Assembly (NCBI RefSeq): GCF_010095445.2
Contig: NZ_WFGV02000012.1
Location: forward strand, 54,860-118,859
Direction of reading: 5' to 3'
Source of the DNA: Pseudomonas sp. TNT3
GTDB lineage: Bacteria; Pseudomonadota; Gammaproteobacteria; Pseudomonadales; Pseudomonadaceae
DNA length: 64,000 nucleotides
Under the pieces are notes generated by a model. That model searched no databases. It worked only from the letters and a program-made list of their open reading frames with translations, and had not been told where the DNA came from. Positions within the stretch are counted from its first letter, which is position 1; each line of letters opens with the position of its first letter. The translations under genes and the position numbers were made by a program. Positions 47,348 to 57,267 of this stretch are shown here, one piece after another.

Positions 47348-48139
47348 ATGACTAGCGAAAGCAACGGCAAACAGAAAGTCCGCTCGGCCGAGGTCGGAAC
47401 CGACATCCTCAAAGCGCTGGCCGAGTTGTCACCCTCGACATCACTGTCGCGCCTGGCCGAACACGTGCAGATGCCGGCGAGCAAGGTTCACCGTTACTTG
47501 CAGGCGCTGATTGCCAGCGGATTTGCCGAGCAGAATGCTGCCACTAACCATTACGGCCTTGGCCGTGAAGCCTTGCGTGTGGGGCTGGCGGCACTCAACA
47601 GTATGGACGTGCTGAAAGTCGCCGCTTTGCCCCTGGCCGAATTGCGCGACGAGCTGAACGAAACCTGTTTTCTGGCGGTGTGGGGCAATCAGGGCGCAAC
47701 TGTGGTGCACATCGAACCGGCGGTACGCGCGGTGACGGTGGTTACGCAACTGGGTTCGGTGTTGCCGCTGCTCAGTTCCTCCACAGGGCTGGTGTTTGGC
47801 GCCTACCTTCCCAAGCGCGAAACCCTGGATCTGCGTGAACAGGAACTGCAGGGCGCGAATGCCCATGCGCTGGCAGACGATCATGTTTACGCGACCTTGT
47901 GCGAACAGATCCGCGAGCGTGGTCTGCATCATGTACATGGCTTGCTGATGCCGGGTGTCGACGCCTTGTCGTCACCGGTATTCAATGCGGTTGGACAGGT
48001 GGTGGCGGTGTTGACCATCGTAGGTCCGGCATCGTTGTTTCATGCCGATGAAAACGGTCCCGCCGCACAGCGCTTATTGACGGCGACGCAGGCCGTGAGC
48101 TGGCGGATGGGTTATGAACCACCCGCCAGCGCTGGTTAA
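47348..48139 (+). CDS. hmgR: IclR-family regulator of homogentisate catabolism (HmgR)
   Basis: The 263-aa product has an N-terminal winged helix-turn-helix (TSLSRLAEHVQMPASKVHRY) and a C-terminal IclR effector domain (AVRAVTVVTQLGSVLPLLSS, then IRERGLHHVHGLLMPGVDAL). In P. putida HmgR represses hmgABC and is released by homogentisate. The divergent arrangement and the palindrome in the 167-bp gap support the same role here. Confidence 0.92.
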   Translation: MTSESNGKQKVRSAEVGTDILKALAELSPSTSLSRLAEHVQMPASKVHRYLQALIASGFAEQNAATNHYGLGREALRVGLAALNSMDVLKVAALPLAELRDELNETCFLAVWGNQGATVVHIEPAVRAVTVVTQLGSVLPLLSSSTGLVFGAYLPKRETLDLREQELQGANAHALADDHVYATLCEQIRERGLHHVHGLLMPGVDALSSPVFNAVGQVVAVLTIVGPASLFHADENGPAAQRLLTATQAVSWRMGYEPPASAG

Positions 48140-48151
48140 ATCATTGTAGAG

Positions 48152-48787
48152 TCACGCCAGAAGGGTCTTGTCATTTGAATCGGGCTCGGCGAGCGCCTGC
48201 TTCATCAGTTCCGTGGCGACGGCGAGATCCATCGTTTTTCCTGTGCAAGCTGAAATGGCACCCATGCAGGTATTAACATTGCCCAACTGTCTGGCAATCG
48301 CCTTCTGCAACAGGGAGAAGCCCAAGTGGCCGATGCGCATAGTGGTCAGTTCCAACATGCAATCAAGGTAACTTGAAAACAACTGTTCATAATTGCTTTC
48401 CTGGTAAGCCTCCACCCCGTCAATGACCGCTTTTGTCATTACTACAGCGCTCAGTCCTAGACCGATAGGCGCGAACGGAATGCTAACGATGGCGACTGCC
48501 GCAACGGCGGTGTCGTATACGATTTTTCCGACAATCTCCATGAGACTGGTGGTTTTCGCGTCAACGCCGTTGATGATCTGATTGATTTTATCCGCGTAAC
48601 ACCGTGAGAAATCGCTGACACGACTATCGATTTGCAACGACGGCAATACTACTGCGCTGCCCCGCTGCACACTATTGATGTACTCATTGACGACTTTCTG
48701 CCGGGTGTACTTGGCTCGGTCGGTGTAATAACTTCCAAGCCCGCCGGTCTTCACCGAATCGCAAAACTCGCCCATTAGCCTGAACAA
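48152..48787 (-). CDS. C-terminal piece of a split DUF6543-type protein
   Basis: The frame opens with a TTG just before the stop of the preceding 606-codon frame (13-bp overlap). It continues a smooth protein sequence, FRLMGEFCDSVKTGGLGSYY, that reads as the natural extension of the upstream gene. The 211-aa stretch contains a hydrophobic pair (YDTAVAAVAIVSIPFAPIGL and LGLSAVVMTKAVIDG), suggestive of a membrane-inserting region. No good ribosome site precedes the TTG. It is probably a frameshifted tail rather than an independent gene. Confidence 0.6.
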   Translation of the reverse strand: MFRLMGEFCDSVKTGGLGSYYTDRAKYTRQKVVNEYINSVQRGSAVVLPSLQIDSRVSDFSRCYADKINQIINGVDAKTTSLMEIVGKIVYDTAVAAVAIVSIPFAPIGLGLSAVVMTKAVIDGVEAYQESNYEQLFSSYLDCMLELTTMRIGHLGFSLLQKAIARQLGNVNTCMGAISACTGKTMDLAVATELMKQALAEPDSNDKTLLA

Positions 48788-50595
48788 TCTGCCATCTGGC
48801 GATGCAGGGTATACAAGAAGTCCTGCCGGGTTTCAGCACTCATGAAGCGGAACACATAAACACCTTCGATCCGGCAGCCTTTCAAATGAAAGGCGTAAAC
48901 AGCTTGGCGCCAGGTAATCTCAGGATCTTCATGAGTTACGGCAGGCTCCGGTTCGCGCAACTGATTAATGAGCAACTCAATCTGCTTGTATTGACTGCGA
49001 TCCAGAGAACCACTGAACAGTTCCGCCAACGCCGCACGATGCATTTCATGTAATTGCACATTCACGTGCACATCGCGTTTCAATGTATAACCCGGGGCGT
49101 CTTTGTTCAGGTAACTGGACCGTAACATTACAATGTACTGCTCACCCGGTCGCAATGTCCTCGACCAGCCCGGCAGGTATTTAAGCAGCAAGCTGGAAAC
49201 AGGTGGATGACCGGGTAACAACCGAATCGCCGGGTAGAGACCAGGGCTATGTTCAGGGCCGTTTTCTTCAGTGATGTGACGTTCGGTGATGATGAGCTGA
49301 GACAAGGTCATCTCTTGCGAAGGAGCCAGCGCCACCATGATCAGGTCAGGGTCCACCGTTACCGTCTCGCCATTTTGTGCCAGCACCTCTTCAGCGCGTT
49401 TTTTGATCAGATCATAGGCAAATTGCTCGTAGCTGATCAGCGCTGCAGCGCCGTTGGCAAGGTGGGTCAAACCTTTCAGTTCGGTATTTATCCGGGAGAA
49501 GTATTGCCGTTGACCGACGGTTGCCGAACGATATCCCGCAGGGACAACAGCGTTTAACTCCCCTCGCAGCCAACCGACATTCTGCATAACGGCCTCGCGC
49601 AATACACCTTCTCCACTGTTCGACCAGGTGCTGTGCTTGATGCCAAGCCACTGATTTGGCAGCTCCAGTACACGTCGCATGTAGGCGTCGGCGCTGTCAC
49701 GCTCACGGGCTTGAGACTGTCCGCTCAGGTAGCTGCGCCCTTCGGGTTGAGTGATCCAGTCAAATAGATGGGCGTTCAGCTGTCTGAAGCTCGCAAACTC
49801 AAACCACCCCCTGCCACCCGGCGCCTCTGGCGCGTAAAGAGCGCAAAAGCCTTCTTCACCTTTGGGACCGCAATAGACAATCATGCCCCGGACCGCGGTT
49901 TTCAGAGATCCAAGCGTCAGGTCCCCCATGAAATACTCGCTGTCATCCTGCCCGGCACTTGTCACAGTCCTCAGCGCCTCATCACTGATATGCCCCTGTA
50001 ACTTCGCACTAAAGACACTCAGGCGAATGCGGCTTTCCAGCATGTGTTGCCAGGCCTGGAGTACAACCTCGTCGGTATATTTCATCTCGAATTTTTCAGC
50101 GTAAAGCGCGCGCATGCTCGCATCGCCCATCGCGTCCAGAATACCGTCGACGCTCAAGCTGGACGGAATCAGTTCCCCCTCCAGACTGATTTCCAGTGGA
50201 ACGGTGGGGGCGTCATTCATATCGTTGAGCATGAATTCGGGAAGCGTCAGTCGATTGGACTGCACGACCTTCTGTTTCCCAACGAAAAAGGTATGGCCGA
50301 CGTTGACGAAGATTTCATCCGGGTCGACGACTTCACCGGTCATGAGCCTGACGATCTCTTGCGCGTAGAATCTTGAGAACGCTTTAAGGGATTTGGTTTC
50401 TCCAAGCAGTTGATCCAGCGCTGCCTCTCCTGCCGCCAGCGTCTGTTCAGCTTCAAAGTAATACTGGCGATCATCTTCCCCGGCACGCTGTAGCCAATCC
50501 GGCAACTCATGAAACTGGGTGGCGAAGGTTGGCCTCGACAGTTGAGCAATCGCTTGCCCTTCACCGCCGGCCTTGTTTAATCCATTAGTGTCCAT
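48775..50595 (-). CDS. DUF6543-type (dermonecrotic-toxin-like N-terminal) protein, probably truncated
   Basis: The 606-aa product starts MDTNGLNKAGGEGQAIAQLS after a clear AAAAGGA site. It shows segments typical of large Pseudomonas DUF6543 proteins: LPDWLQRAGEDDRQYYFEAE near residue 33, VVDPDEIFVNVGHTFFVGKQ, and VRGMIVYCGPKGEEGFCALY. Such proteins are usually over 800 residues, and many look like secreted toxins or effectors; the function here is unknown. The frame ends at LHRQMADCSG, directly beside a -1 frame that continues the homologous-looking sequence, so the gene is likely broken. Confidence 0.68.
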   Translation of the reverse strand: MDTNGLNKAGGEGQAIAQLSRPTFATQFHELPDWLQRAGEDDRQYYFEAEQTLAAGEAALDQLLGETKSLKAFSRFYAQEIVRLMTGEVVDPDEIFVNVGHTFFVGKQKVVQSNRLTLPEFMLNDMNDAPTVPLEISLEGELIPSSLSVDGILDAMGDASMRALYAEKFEMKYTDEVVLQAWQHMLESRIRLSVFSAKLQGHISDEALRTVTSAGQDDSEYFMGDLTLGSLKTAVRGMIVYCGPKGEEGFCALYAPEAPGGRGWFEFASFRQLNAHLFDWITQPEGRSYLSGQSQARERDSADAYMRRVLELPNQWLGIKHSTWSNSGEGVLREAVMQNVGWLRGELNAVVPAGYRSATVGQRQYFSRINTELKGLTHLANGAAALISYEQFAYDLIKKRAEEVLAQNGETVTVDPDLIMVALAPSQEMTLSQLIITERHITEENGPEHSPGLYPAIRLLPGHPPVSSLLLKYLPGWSRTLRPGEQYIVMLRSSYLNKDAPGYTLKRDVHVNVQLHEMHRAALAELFSGSLDRSQYKQIELLINQLREPEPAVTHEDPEITWRQAVYAFHLKGCRIEGVYVFRFMSAETRQDFLYTLHRQMADCSG

Positions 50596-50791
50596 GCATT
50601 TTCCTTTTGCATACGTCGCAACGAAAACCGTTACTACAGTTATAAGTTAATGCCGTTGCCAAGCAGTCATCCGATACTTAGGGTGAGCAGACAGTCAACT
50701 TCACGGCGCATGACTTATAAGCGGACACTCCGGTAGAGCTCAACTCAAAACTTGTGTGCGTTCGCGAGCAGGCAAAGTGCCTGCTTACACT

Positions 50792-53344
50792 TCAAACAAC
50801 AATTCCTAAAACTTTCGCTCTGGCCACCGCTTGGGTTCTACGCTCCACGCCTAACTTCCCATTGATTCGTCGCGCATGGGTTTTCACCGTGTGCAGTGAA
50901 ATGAAAAGCAAGTCGGCAATTTGTTGGTTTGAGTTGCCTTGAGCGACTAAGGTGAGCACCTCTATTTCACGATGACTCAAGCAGGTCCGGGGTGAGGCCA
51001 TCGTGTCCTGAACGTTGCCCGACTCCGAAATATCGATGGCCTCAGGCAGCCGTGGCTGGCGCAGTTTCAAATCGCGCAAAGCTTGTTGAAAGTTACAACG
51101 CTCGACGATTGCTAATCCGTCCTGCATCGCTTGCCGGGCGACTTGCGCGTTGCCAGTCAGCCACGCAACCTCAGCCAGTGCCAGCAGCAGTTGCGCTTGC
51201 AGCCCGACCATCCCCCGTTGTCCAGCCCACTGCGACAACGTCTCAAGCTGCGCCAGCGGCGATTGCGCCACGCCCAGATAAACCTCTGCAAGGACCCGCA
51301 GGTATTCCAAACCGGGAATCAATTCCAGCGTCGCCGGAGGAGCCTGGCGTGCGTGGGGACCGTGATAGTGACGCAACACTCGGGTCAACGCTTCGTGAGC
51401 CAGCTCCGGCCGCCCCTGCTGCAGCCAGAAATGGCAGCTCAACTGCAGCAGGACCCCGCGGTAGACCGTGTCTGGAATCCGCCGTTGTTGCATCAGACGT
51501 TCCGCATCACGCAGGTGGACAAATGCCTGGGCGTAATCCTGTCGGTTGGCCGCCAGTTTGGCCAAGCCGAGAAAGCCATACAGCGCTCGCTTGTCCTGGC
51601 TTCGCAGGCAAATCTGCAGGCCTGCCTCGAAGTACATGGCCGCTTGTATTTCCTGGTCCTGACACAGACTCAAGCGCCCGCGATGCAGGGCAATCCGTCC
51701 CAGCAAGGGCTCGGCAAGCGGTTTTTGTGCACAGAGCAGATCGTGCACCGTGGCGAGCAGGTGATCGGCCCTGCCGAAAGCCCCACGCTGCTCAAGCAGC
51801 TGAGCATGATCGAGCTCCAGCAACGCCTCATACACCAATGAACCTTGCGCTCGAGCGAGGCATAACGCCTCTCGGTTAAGTGCCTGCGCAACATCGAGTT
51901 CACCCATCAGCAGGGCCTGTTGGGTTAACCCGGACAAGCACATGAGCCGGGCGGCCCAGAGCGCGGGATCCAGCTCTTCCAGCGCCTCCAGAAAATGCGT
52001 CCGGGAAGCATCCATGCGTCCCTGCAAATGCAGTAACCAACCTTGCTGTGCCTGCCAGCGCGCAATCAACTGCCGTTGCAGAAACTCCGATGGCTGAGGC
52101 GTGAAACGCGACAACTGCGTGATGCATTCACCTGCCTGTTCGAATCGTCCGGCAAACAACAGGGCAGCGGTGATCAAACCGATGAGTTGAGGCGAGCCGA
52201 ACATTAATGTCTCGCCCTGTTGCTCGTGGAGTTGCAACAGAAGCGTCACCGTCTGAGCCTCGAACAAATGCGCGAAATTAAAATGCTGCAGCAGGCTCAC
52301 CGCGACCTCGAGTTCTTCAGCCAGCAATGCCTGCTCAAACGCGGCTTTCCAATCACGTTCGCCCGCGAACCACTGACAGGCGCGACGATGCCAGGAACGC
52401 CCTTCGGGCCATGGCTCTTCGCGCATCAATCGCGTCAGTGGCGCGAATATCTGCAGCCAGTCTGTGGAGTCTTGCCAGGGCTCGATAAAACAACCCAACT
52501 CCTGCAGCGTTTGCAAAAGTTGAATGCCTTCGCCCGCGCCAAACAGATGCTCGCACAATCGGCTGTTGAATCGCGGCAGATGCGCCAGCACCGTCCAGGT
52601 TTCCTTCAGTTCGGGGGCCAGACTGCCGAACAGTTCGTGCTCCAGGTAATCATGCAGGGTGTCCGCTCGTCCCAGCGCGACATTACGAGTCCAATCGCAT
52701 TTTTGCAGCAGGGCGATCCTGACACCGGCACACCAGCCGCCGCTTAGCTGAAATACCCTGCTGGCGGCTTTTACGGCTTTCTCCGGCTCCAGAAAATGCA
52801 GCAACTGTTCGACTTCAGACTGACTGAATGCGAGCGTGGCGGGCTCGCAATCGTACAGTTCATCATTGAGCAACAACCGGGGCCAGTTGATCTGCGGACG
52901 GCGGCGACCACTGACCCACCAGGTGACCATAGGGCTGCTGACGGCCAGTATTTGATCGAGACATTCGTCTAGTTCCGCAGAGCGAATGCGGCAATAGTCA
53001 TCAAGAAACACCCAGACGGGCGTCTGCAACCGAGTCAGGGACGATAGAAAACCTGACTTATCCGGCGAGGCAAACCCCAACACTTCTGCCAGCCGCTGTC
53101 GAAAATCGGCCGCACTCAAAGCCTCTCCCGCCAACGCCAGCCAACAGACTTGAGTTCCTTCGGGCGCCCGTAAGAGGCACTCGACCAACAAGGCACTCTT
53201 GCCGCTACCGGCAGGCGCACAGCACAATTTCACCCGGGCCGTCGACGCCAGCAAAGGCTCGATCAACCGCGTGCGAGACAGGTGATGGGAGGCTAGTCGG
53301 GGCAAGTGTCCAGGACGGTCCAGACATGGCGTCATGGCAGTCAT
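50792..53344 (-). CDS. MalT-type LuxR-family transcriptional regulator
   Basis: The 850-aa protein has a Walker A motif, APAGSGKS, at residues 43-50 and a Walker B-like VWVFLDDY near 110. A long TPR-like helical region follows, and a C-terminal LuxR helix-turn-helix (LSHREIEVLTLVAQGNSNQQ, then IADLLFISLHTVKTHARRIN). These large ATP-binding activators (MalT, AlkS) respond to a small ligand. It lies next to a DUF1329/DUF1302 pair, which it may control. The ligand is unknown. Confidence 0.9.
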   Translation of the reverse strand: MTAMTPCLDRPGHLPRLASHHLSRTRLIEPLLASTARVKLCCAPAGSGKSALLVECLLRAPEGTQVCWLALAGEALSAADFRQRLAEVLGFASPDKSGFLSSLTRLQTPVWVFLDDYCRIRSAELDECLDQILAVSSPMVTWWVSGRRRPQINWPRLLLNDELYDCEPATLAFSQSEVEQLLHFLEPEKAVKAASRVFQLSGGWCAGVRIALLQKCDWTRNVALGRADTLHDYLEHELFGSLAPELKETWTVLAHLPRFNSRLCEHLFGAGEGIQLLQTLQELGCFIEPWQDSTDWLQIFAPLTRLMREEPWPEGRSWHRRACQWFAGERDWKAAFEQALLAEELEVAVSLLQHFNFAHLFEAQTVTLLLQLHEQQGETLMFGSPQLIGLITAALLFAGRFEQAGECITQLSRFTPQPSEFLQRQLIARWQAQQGWLLHLQGRMDASRTHFLEALEELDPALWAARLMCLSGLTQQALLMGELDVAQALNREALCLARAQGSLVYEALLELDHAQLLEQRGAFGRADHLLATVHDLLCAQKPLAEPLLGRIALHRGRLSLCQDQEIQAAMYFEAGLQICLRSQDKRALYGFLGLAKLAANRQDYAQAFVHLRDAERLMQQRRIPDTVYRGVLLQLSCHFWLQQGRPELAHEALTRVLRHYHGPHARQAPPATLELIPGLEYLRVLAEVYLGVAQSPLAQLETLSQWAGQRGMVGLQAQLLLALAEVAWLTGNAQVARQAMQDGLAIVERCNFQQALRDLKLRQPRLPEAIDISESGNVQDTMASPRTCLSHREIEVLTLVAQGNSNQQIADLLFISLHTVKTHARRINGKLGVERRTQAVARAKVLGIVV

Positions 53345-53435
53345 TGTGGTGCGCCTTTTTTATCGTTGTGGCGCCACCCTAGTCTTCTCGCGAGGCCTTG
53401 TTGAAGAAGTATTCAGCGCACTGATCAACCGCCAT

Positions 53436-53464
53436 AAAAAAGGTGACCACGAGGTCACCTTTTT
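53436..53464 (-). terminator. Bidirectional rho-independent terminator
   Basis: AAAAAGGTGACC, an ACGA loop and GGTCACCTTTTT, located just after the DUF1329 stop. It would work on both strands. Confidence 0.9.
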
Positions 53465-53485
53465 GTATAAGAGCCTGTAGGACGC

Positions 53486-54853
53486 TTACCTTACGCCTGT
53501 ACTCCGTAGGGCTGCCGGGGTGTAGTCCCCTGCTTTTGCATCGATGTTGAATTCAAAGCTGCGCTTCTCCTCGTTCTTCATTCCCAGTGCGATGTAGCGA
53601 CCGGCAATCAGGTCATACAAAGCCTCGACCGTGTACGCCGGAACCTGGTGATCGTAGTAGAACTGCGCATGCCCTTCGGCGACCCGCCACAGCTGGCCAC
53701 GTCCGTCGTAGTGGTCAGCCAGCGCCACTTGCCAGCTGTCCTCATCGATGTACATGTGCCGTTTGGCGTACACATGCCGCTCGTTGGGCTTGACCGTGGC
53801 GACGACTTCCCAGACCCGGTGCAGCTCGTAGCGGGTCAGGTCCTGATTGATATGACCGGCCTTGATTACGTCGGTGTACTTGAGGTCAGGCGAATCGAGT
53901 TTGTAGCTGTTGTACGGGATGTACATTTCTTTCTTGCCGATCAGCTTCCAGTCATAACGGTCCGGAGCACCGGAAAACATGTCGAAGTTGTCGGTGGTCC
54001 GCAGGCCGTCGGACGACGTGCCCACACCGTCATAGGCCACTTGCGGCGCCCGTCGTACACGCCGCTGTCCGGCGTTGTAAATCCAGGCCTTGCGCGGTTC
54101 CTTCACCTGATCAAGGGTTTCGTGAACCAGCAACACGTTGCCCGCCAGTCGCGCGGGCGCGGTGACTTCCTGTTTGAAATAGCTGAGCACGTTTTCATCG
54201 CTGCCCGGCTTCAGGTCCCCCAGCAACGAAGGCACGGCGACCTCGTCCTTGAACCGGATAACCGTGAAGTCACCATTGGACTGCGGCGTTGCCTGGGTGA
54301 TGGTGCGACGCAGGTTACCGCCGTGGTAACGGGTGACGTGGTTCCAGATGACCTCGACGCCGTTCTTGGGTATCGGAAAAGCGTAATAGCGATTGCCGGT
54401 GAAGTTGGCCAGTCCGTTACCGTCGTTGATCGGCGTCACATTGAGGGCGCTACGCTTGGCCGACTCGTTGATTTCCGCTGGCACGGCAACGGTGCGGTGC
54501 GTGGGGTAGACCGGGATTTTGTAAGTCTGCGGATAGCGCTTGAACATGGCGATCTGGCCGTCGGACAGCTTGTCCTTGTACTTGTCGACCGTCGCCGCAG
54601 TAATTGTGAATAGCGGTTTTTCGTTGGCGAACGGGTCGGCCAGGAAACCTTTGCTGTCCACGGCACCGGCATTTTTTGCCAGCCCCCCCGTCCACGCAGG
54701 GATGGAGCCGTCGGCATTCCCGGCTTTTTCGCCTCCCAGCGGCGTCAGGCTGGTGCCGAGCTTGTTCGCTTCTTCCGGCGACACCGCAGCCATCACGTTG
54801 GCAGCCAGCAGGCTCAGGGCCAGGACGCCGCATTGCAGAATCATCGTGCGCAT
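53486..54853 (-). CDS. DUF1329 periplasmic protein
   Basis: The 455-aa product has a signal peptide (MILQCGVLALSLLAANVMAA) and then a beta-rich body with segments common to DUF1329, such as WNHVTRYHGGNLRR and ADHYDGRGQLWRVAEGH. The fold is thought to resemble LolA/LolB-like lipid carriers. It follows the DUF1302 gene by 22 bp, and the pair recurs together in Pseudomonas. Function is unproven; transport or handling of a hydrophobic compound is an inference. Confidence 0.85.
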   Translation of the reverse strand: MRTMILQCGVLALSLLAANVMAAVSPEEANKLGTSLTPLGGEKAGNADGSIPAWTGGLAKNAGAVDSKGFLADPFANEKPLFTITAATVDKYKDKLSDGQIAMFKRYPQTYKIPVYPTHRTVAVPAEINESAKRSALNVTPINDGNGLANFTGNRYYAFPIPKNGVEVIWNHVTRYHGGNLRRTITQATPQSNGDFTVIRFKDEVAVPSLLGDLKPGSDENVLSYFKQEVTAPARLAGNVLLVHETLDQVKEPRKAWIYNAGQRRVRRAPQVAYDGVGTSSDGLRTTDNFDMFSGAPDRYDWKLIGKKEMYIPYNSYKLDSPDLKYTDVIKAGHINQDLTRYELHRVWEVVATVKPNERHVYAKRHMYIDEDSWQVALADHYDGRGQLWRVAEGHAQFYYDHQVPAYTVEALYDLIAGRYIALGMKNEEKRSFEFNIDAKAGDYTPAALRSTGVR

Positions 54854-54875
54854 AAAATTATCCTTGTCAGCCAGA

Positions 54876-56669
54876 TCAGAAGTTCATGCCAAAGCTCAAC
54901 GCCAGGAAGTCGCGATCTTCCAGCGTGTTGTAGTCACCACCGAAGAAATCGGTGTAACTGAGGCTCGCGGTATAGGTGTTGCGGTAGTCCGCATCGACGC
55001 CGACGCTGACGGCCTTCGCGCCTTCGTTGAACAGCCCGTTGGGGCCATAACCGGAGACGTCGTGGGACCACGACAGATTGGGTTTGAAGTTGATGCCGGC
55101 GATCACGTTGTTGTAATCGAGGATGGCGCGAGCGCGATAACCCCAGGATGTCGAGGTCACGAAACCATCGGTGTCCCCGCCGAAACCATACTGGCCATAC
55201 ACCGAGTCGCGGCCATAACGCAGCTTGGAGCGCGCCTCCAGTCCACCGACCCGAACCACGGCCGCCTCGCCCACCAGGGTAAGACGGTCTGCACCCGCCA
55301 CCTGATCGATGAAGTGCGTCAGGGTGCTCTGGATCTGCGTCACTTCCTTGCGACGGTAGCCCTTGTTGTCGGCACCGGGTGCGGAAGCAATCGGAGAAGC
55401 GGCGCCACCCGCAATCGGGTTGAGCATGGCCAGGGTCAGGTCGGTGCTGTTGATTTGCACTGGCGCATTGGGGCGATAGCTGATTTCGCCGGTCCACGCC
55501 GTACCGGTCGGCAAGGTGGTGGAGAAACTCGCGCCGTATAAACGGATGTCTTCGGGGTATTCGAGGTAATACTGGCCGCGACCGAGCAACACGCTCTGGG
55601 CCAGCGCCGAGCCCGTGCCGGGGGCCAGACTGTTAGCGGTGGCGACGATCCCCGGAAGGCTGGCAAGCGTACCCAGGCCAGCCGTCGTGGTCCCCACGTT
55701 CGGGGAGCGACTGTGGTAATTCATGAAGTACAAGCCGTACTCGGTGTCGTCACCCAGCCAGCGCAACGCCGTACCCCACTGCCCGGAATCGCGGGCATCG
55801 CGATCACCGCCACGGGGCACCACCACGCCTTCCCTGGTGACTTCGAAGCCCTGACCAAAAGCTGCGGCGATCGGCTGCAGAGGCGCGATGGCCGGGCTCG
55901 CGACCGTATAGCCCTTGGTACAGCCGTCCGCGGCCACGTCACCGCCGAAGAACGTCCCGCAGTTGTCGAGAACGGTCTGATCCCACTCCAGCTGATAGAA
56001 CCCTTCTACGGTCAACTTGTCCGTCAGCCCCTGGGATGCGAACAGCATGTTGACCGGAATCAGGCCTTCCTTGATCTCGGCCCCCGGGCGCCGGAACGCG
56101 GAGACGTCGACCGGATTGATACTGTTGATCGAGTTGCCGATGAAGGTGCTTTCGCCCCAGCTCACCACCTGCTTACCGGCACGCACCGTGCCCGGCAGAT
56201 CGGCAAGCGAGTAGTTGTGATAAACGAAGGCATCGAGAATCTGAGCGCCCGAAGACTTGGAGCCCTCTTTGCGATTGTGATCGCTGATCGGCTTGAAGGG
56301 ACGGTCCTCGTCTTTCAGCTCGAAGTCGTACCAGTATTTGCCTCGAACGAACATGCCGGTGTCGCCATACTTGAGTTCGAGGTCGTGTATCCCTTTGAAG
56401 ATCTTCGAGAAGGTTTCGCCTTTCTTGAAGTTCAACCGCCCATCATCCCCGGTAGAAGCCTGGCCCGTCCCGCCGTTTACAGTGCCCACCAGTGACTTGT
56501 CGGCATCACGCATGCCCCAGCTCGCACCCACCGACAGTGAAGAATCGAACGTCCCTTCGATTTCCCCGATATTGAACGAAACAGCCTGCGCCTGGGCACA
56601 GCAGCCCAAGGCCACCGCAGCGGCCAGCGCCTGCGGCGTGAAGATGGCGCGCATTGTTGTTTTTGTCAT
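54876..56669 (-). CDS. DUF1302 outer-membrane beta-barrel protein
   Basis: The 597-aa product has a signal peptide (FTPQALAAAVALGCCAQAQA). The mature part begins VSFNIGEIEGTFDSSLSVGA, and there is a long beta-barrel pattern ending DFLALSFGMNF. The start at 56669 has GGGGAAG upstream; an upstream in-frame codon at 56735 is unlikely. It forms an operon with DUF1329, and a MalT-like regulator lies beyond that gene. Together they resemble loci for uptake of hydrophobic substrates, but the substrate is unknown. Confidence 0.86.
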   Translation of the reverse strand: MTKTTMRAIFTPQALAAAVALGCCAQAQAVSFNIGEIEGTFDSSLSVGASWGMRDADKSLVGTVNGGTGQASTGDDGRLNFKKGETFSKIFKGIHDLELKYGDTGMFVRGKYWYDFELKDEDRPFKPISDHNRKEGSKSSGAQILDAFVYHNYSLADLPGTVRAGKQVVSWGESTFIGNSINSINPVDVSAFRRPGAEIKEGLIPVNMLFASQGLTDKLTVEGFYQLEWDQTVLDNCGTFFGGDVAADGCTKGYTVASPAIAPLQPIAAAFGQGFEVTREGVVVPRGGDRDARDSGQWGTALRWLGDDTEYGLYFMNYHSRSPNVGTTTAGLGTLASLPGIVATANSLAPGTGSALAQSVLLGRGQYYLEYPEDIRLYGASFSTTLPTGTAWTGEISYRPNAPVQINSTDLTLAMLNPIAGGAASPIASAPGADNKGYRRKEVTQIQSTLTHFIDQVAGADRLTLVGEAAVVRVGGLEARSKLRYGRDSVYGQYGFGGDTDGFVTSTSWGYRARAILDYNNVIAGINFKPNLSWSHDVSGYGPNGLFNEGAKAVSVGVDADYRNTYTASLSYTDFFGGDYNTLEDRDFLALSFGMNF

Positions 56670-56860
56670 GCGTCTTCCCCGGTGAGTGACAGAAGGCCAC
56701 ACCCTACTGCTGCAGACCGGGAGCGATAAGCGCACGAAGGAGGTATTCGCGGTGTAGCTCTAAAGGATGAATGGCGTTGTGGAATCAGGATTTGCGCGGG
56801 GTATGAATGGGCTGGATTGTGCGTTATCAATGAATCGCATGGCGCGTACAAACTCCGACC

Positions 56861-56994
56861 CGTAGCAGCTGCCGAAGGCTGCGTCCGACTGCGCAGCAGT
56901 CGCAATTCCGGCAGGCATTTTTTTCCTGATACAACGCGGTGATTGGTTTCGCGACTGCTGCGCAGCCGAACGCAGTCTTCGGCAGCTGTTACAG
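56861..56994. repeat. Long GTAGCAGC-type palindromic element
   Basis: Arms of about 42 bp (GTAGCAGCTGCCGAAGGCTG at the left and GTCTTCGGCAGCTGTTAC at the right) enclose CTGCGCAGCAGTCGC and its complement. It has the same plan as 39918-40054. It lies in the 890-bp gap before the bacteriocin cassettes. Confidence 0.88.
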
Positions 56995-57200
56995 GATCGT
57001 GGGTGACTGGGGACTGTTGCTCAGACTGCAACACTGCATGTCCGGATTCGCTATTTTTCCTTTGCAGACAAGGCTTTAATATTGCCGGGCTCTCAGGGAA
57101 ACAGCCTGGATGCCAGTAACGATGCGTGTGTTCAGTCCACGTCGTTATCTAGCCGATTTCAGATGAATCGAGTTGTCCGGTTCATCGCCCCGTGTACACA

Positions 57201-57267
57201 GACGTTGATTTGTAGCTCCTTGATCCAACGTCTTACTTTGGCCGCTGCGTTTGCAGCGGCCTTTTTT
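57201..57267 (+). ncRNA. Candidate small RNA: hairpin plus orphan terminator
   Basis: GACGTTG/CAACGTC (57201-57207 with 57226-57232) forms a first stem. A very strong intrinsic terminator follows: GGCCGCTGC, loop GTTT, GCAGCGGCC, then TTTTTT at 57240-57267. No protein gene ends nearby on this strand, so the terminator must serve a short transcript of undefined start. I see no clear promoter. The rest of the gap, 57268-57400, shows nothing. Confidence 0.4.

Noticed and set aside
50766..50786. GCAGGC/GCCTGC hairpin after the LuxR gene
   Set aside because: The stem is short and not followed by a T run on either strand, so it is not called a terminator.
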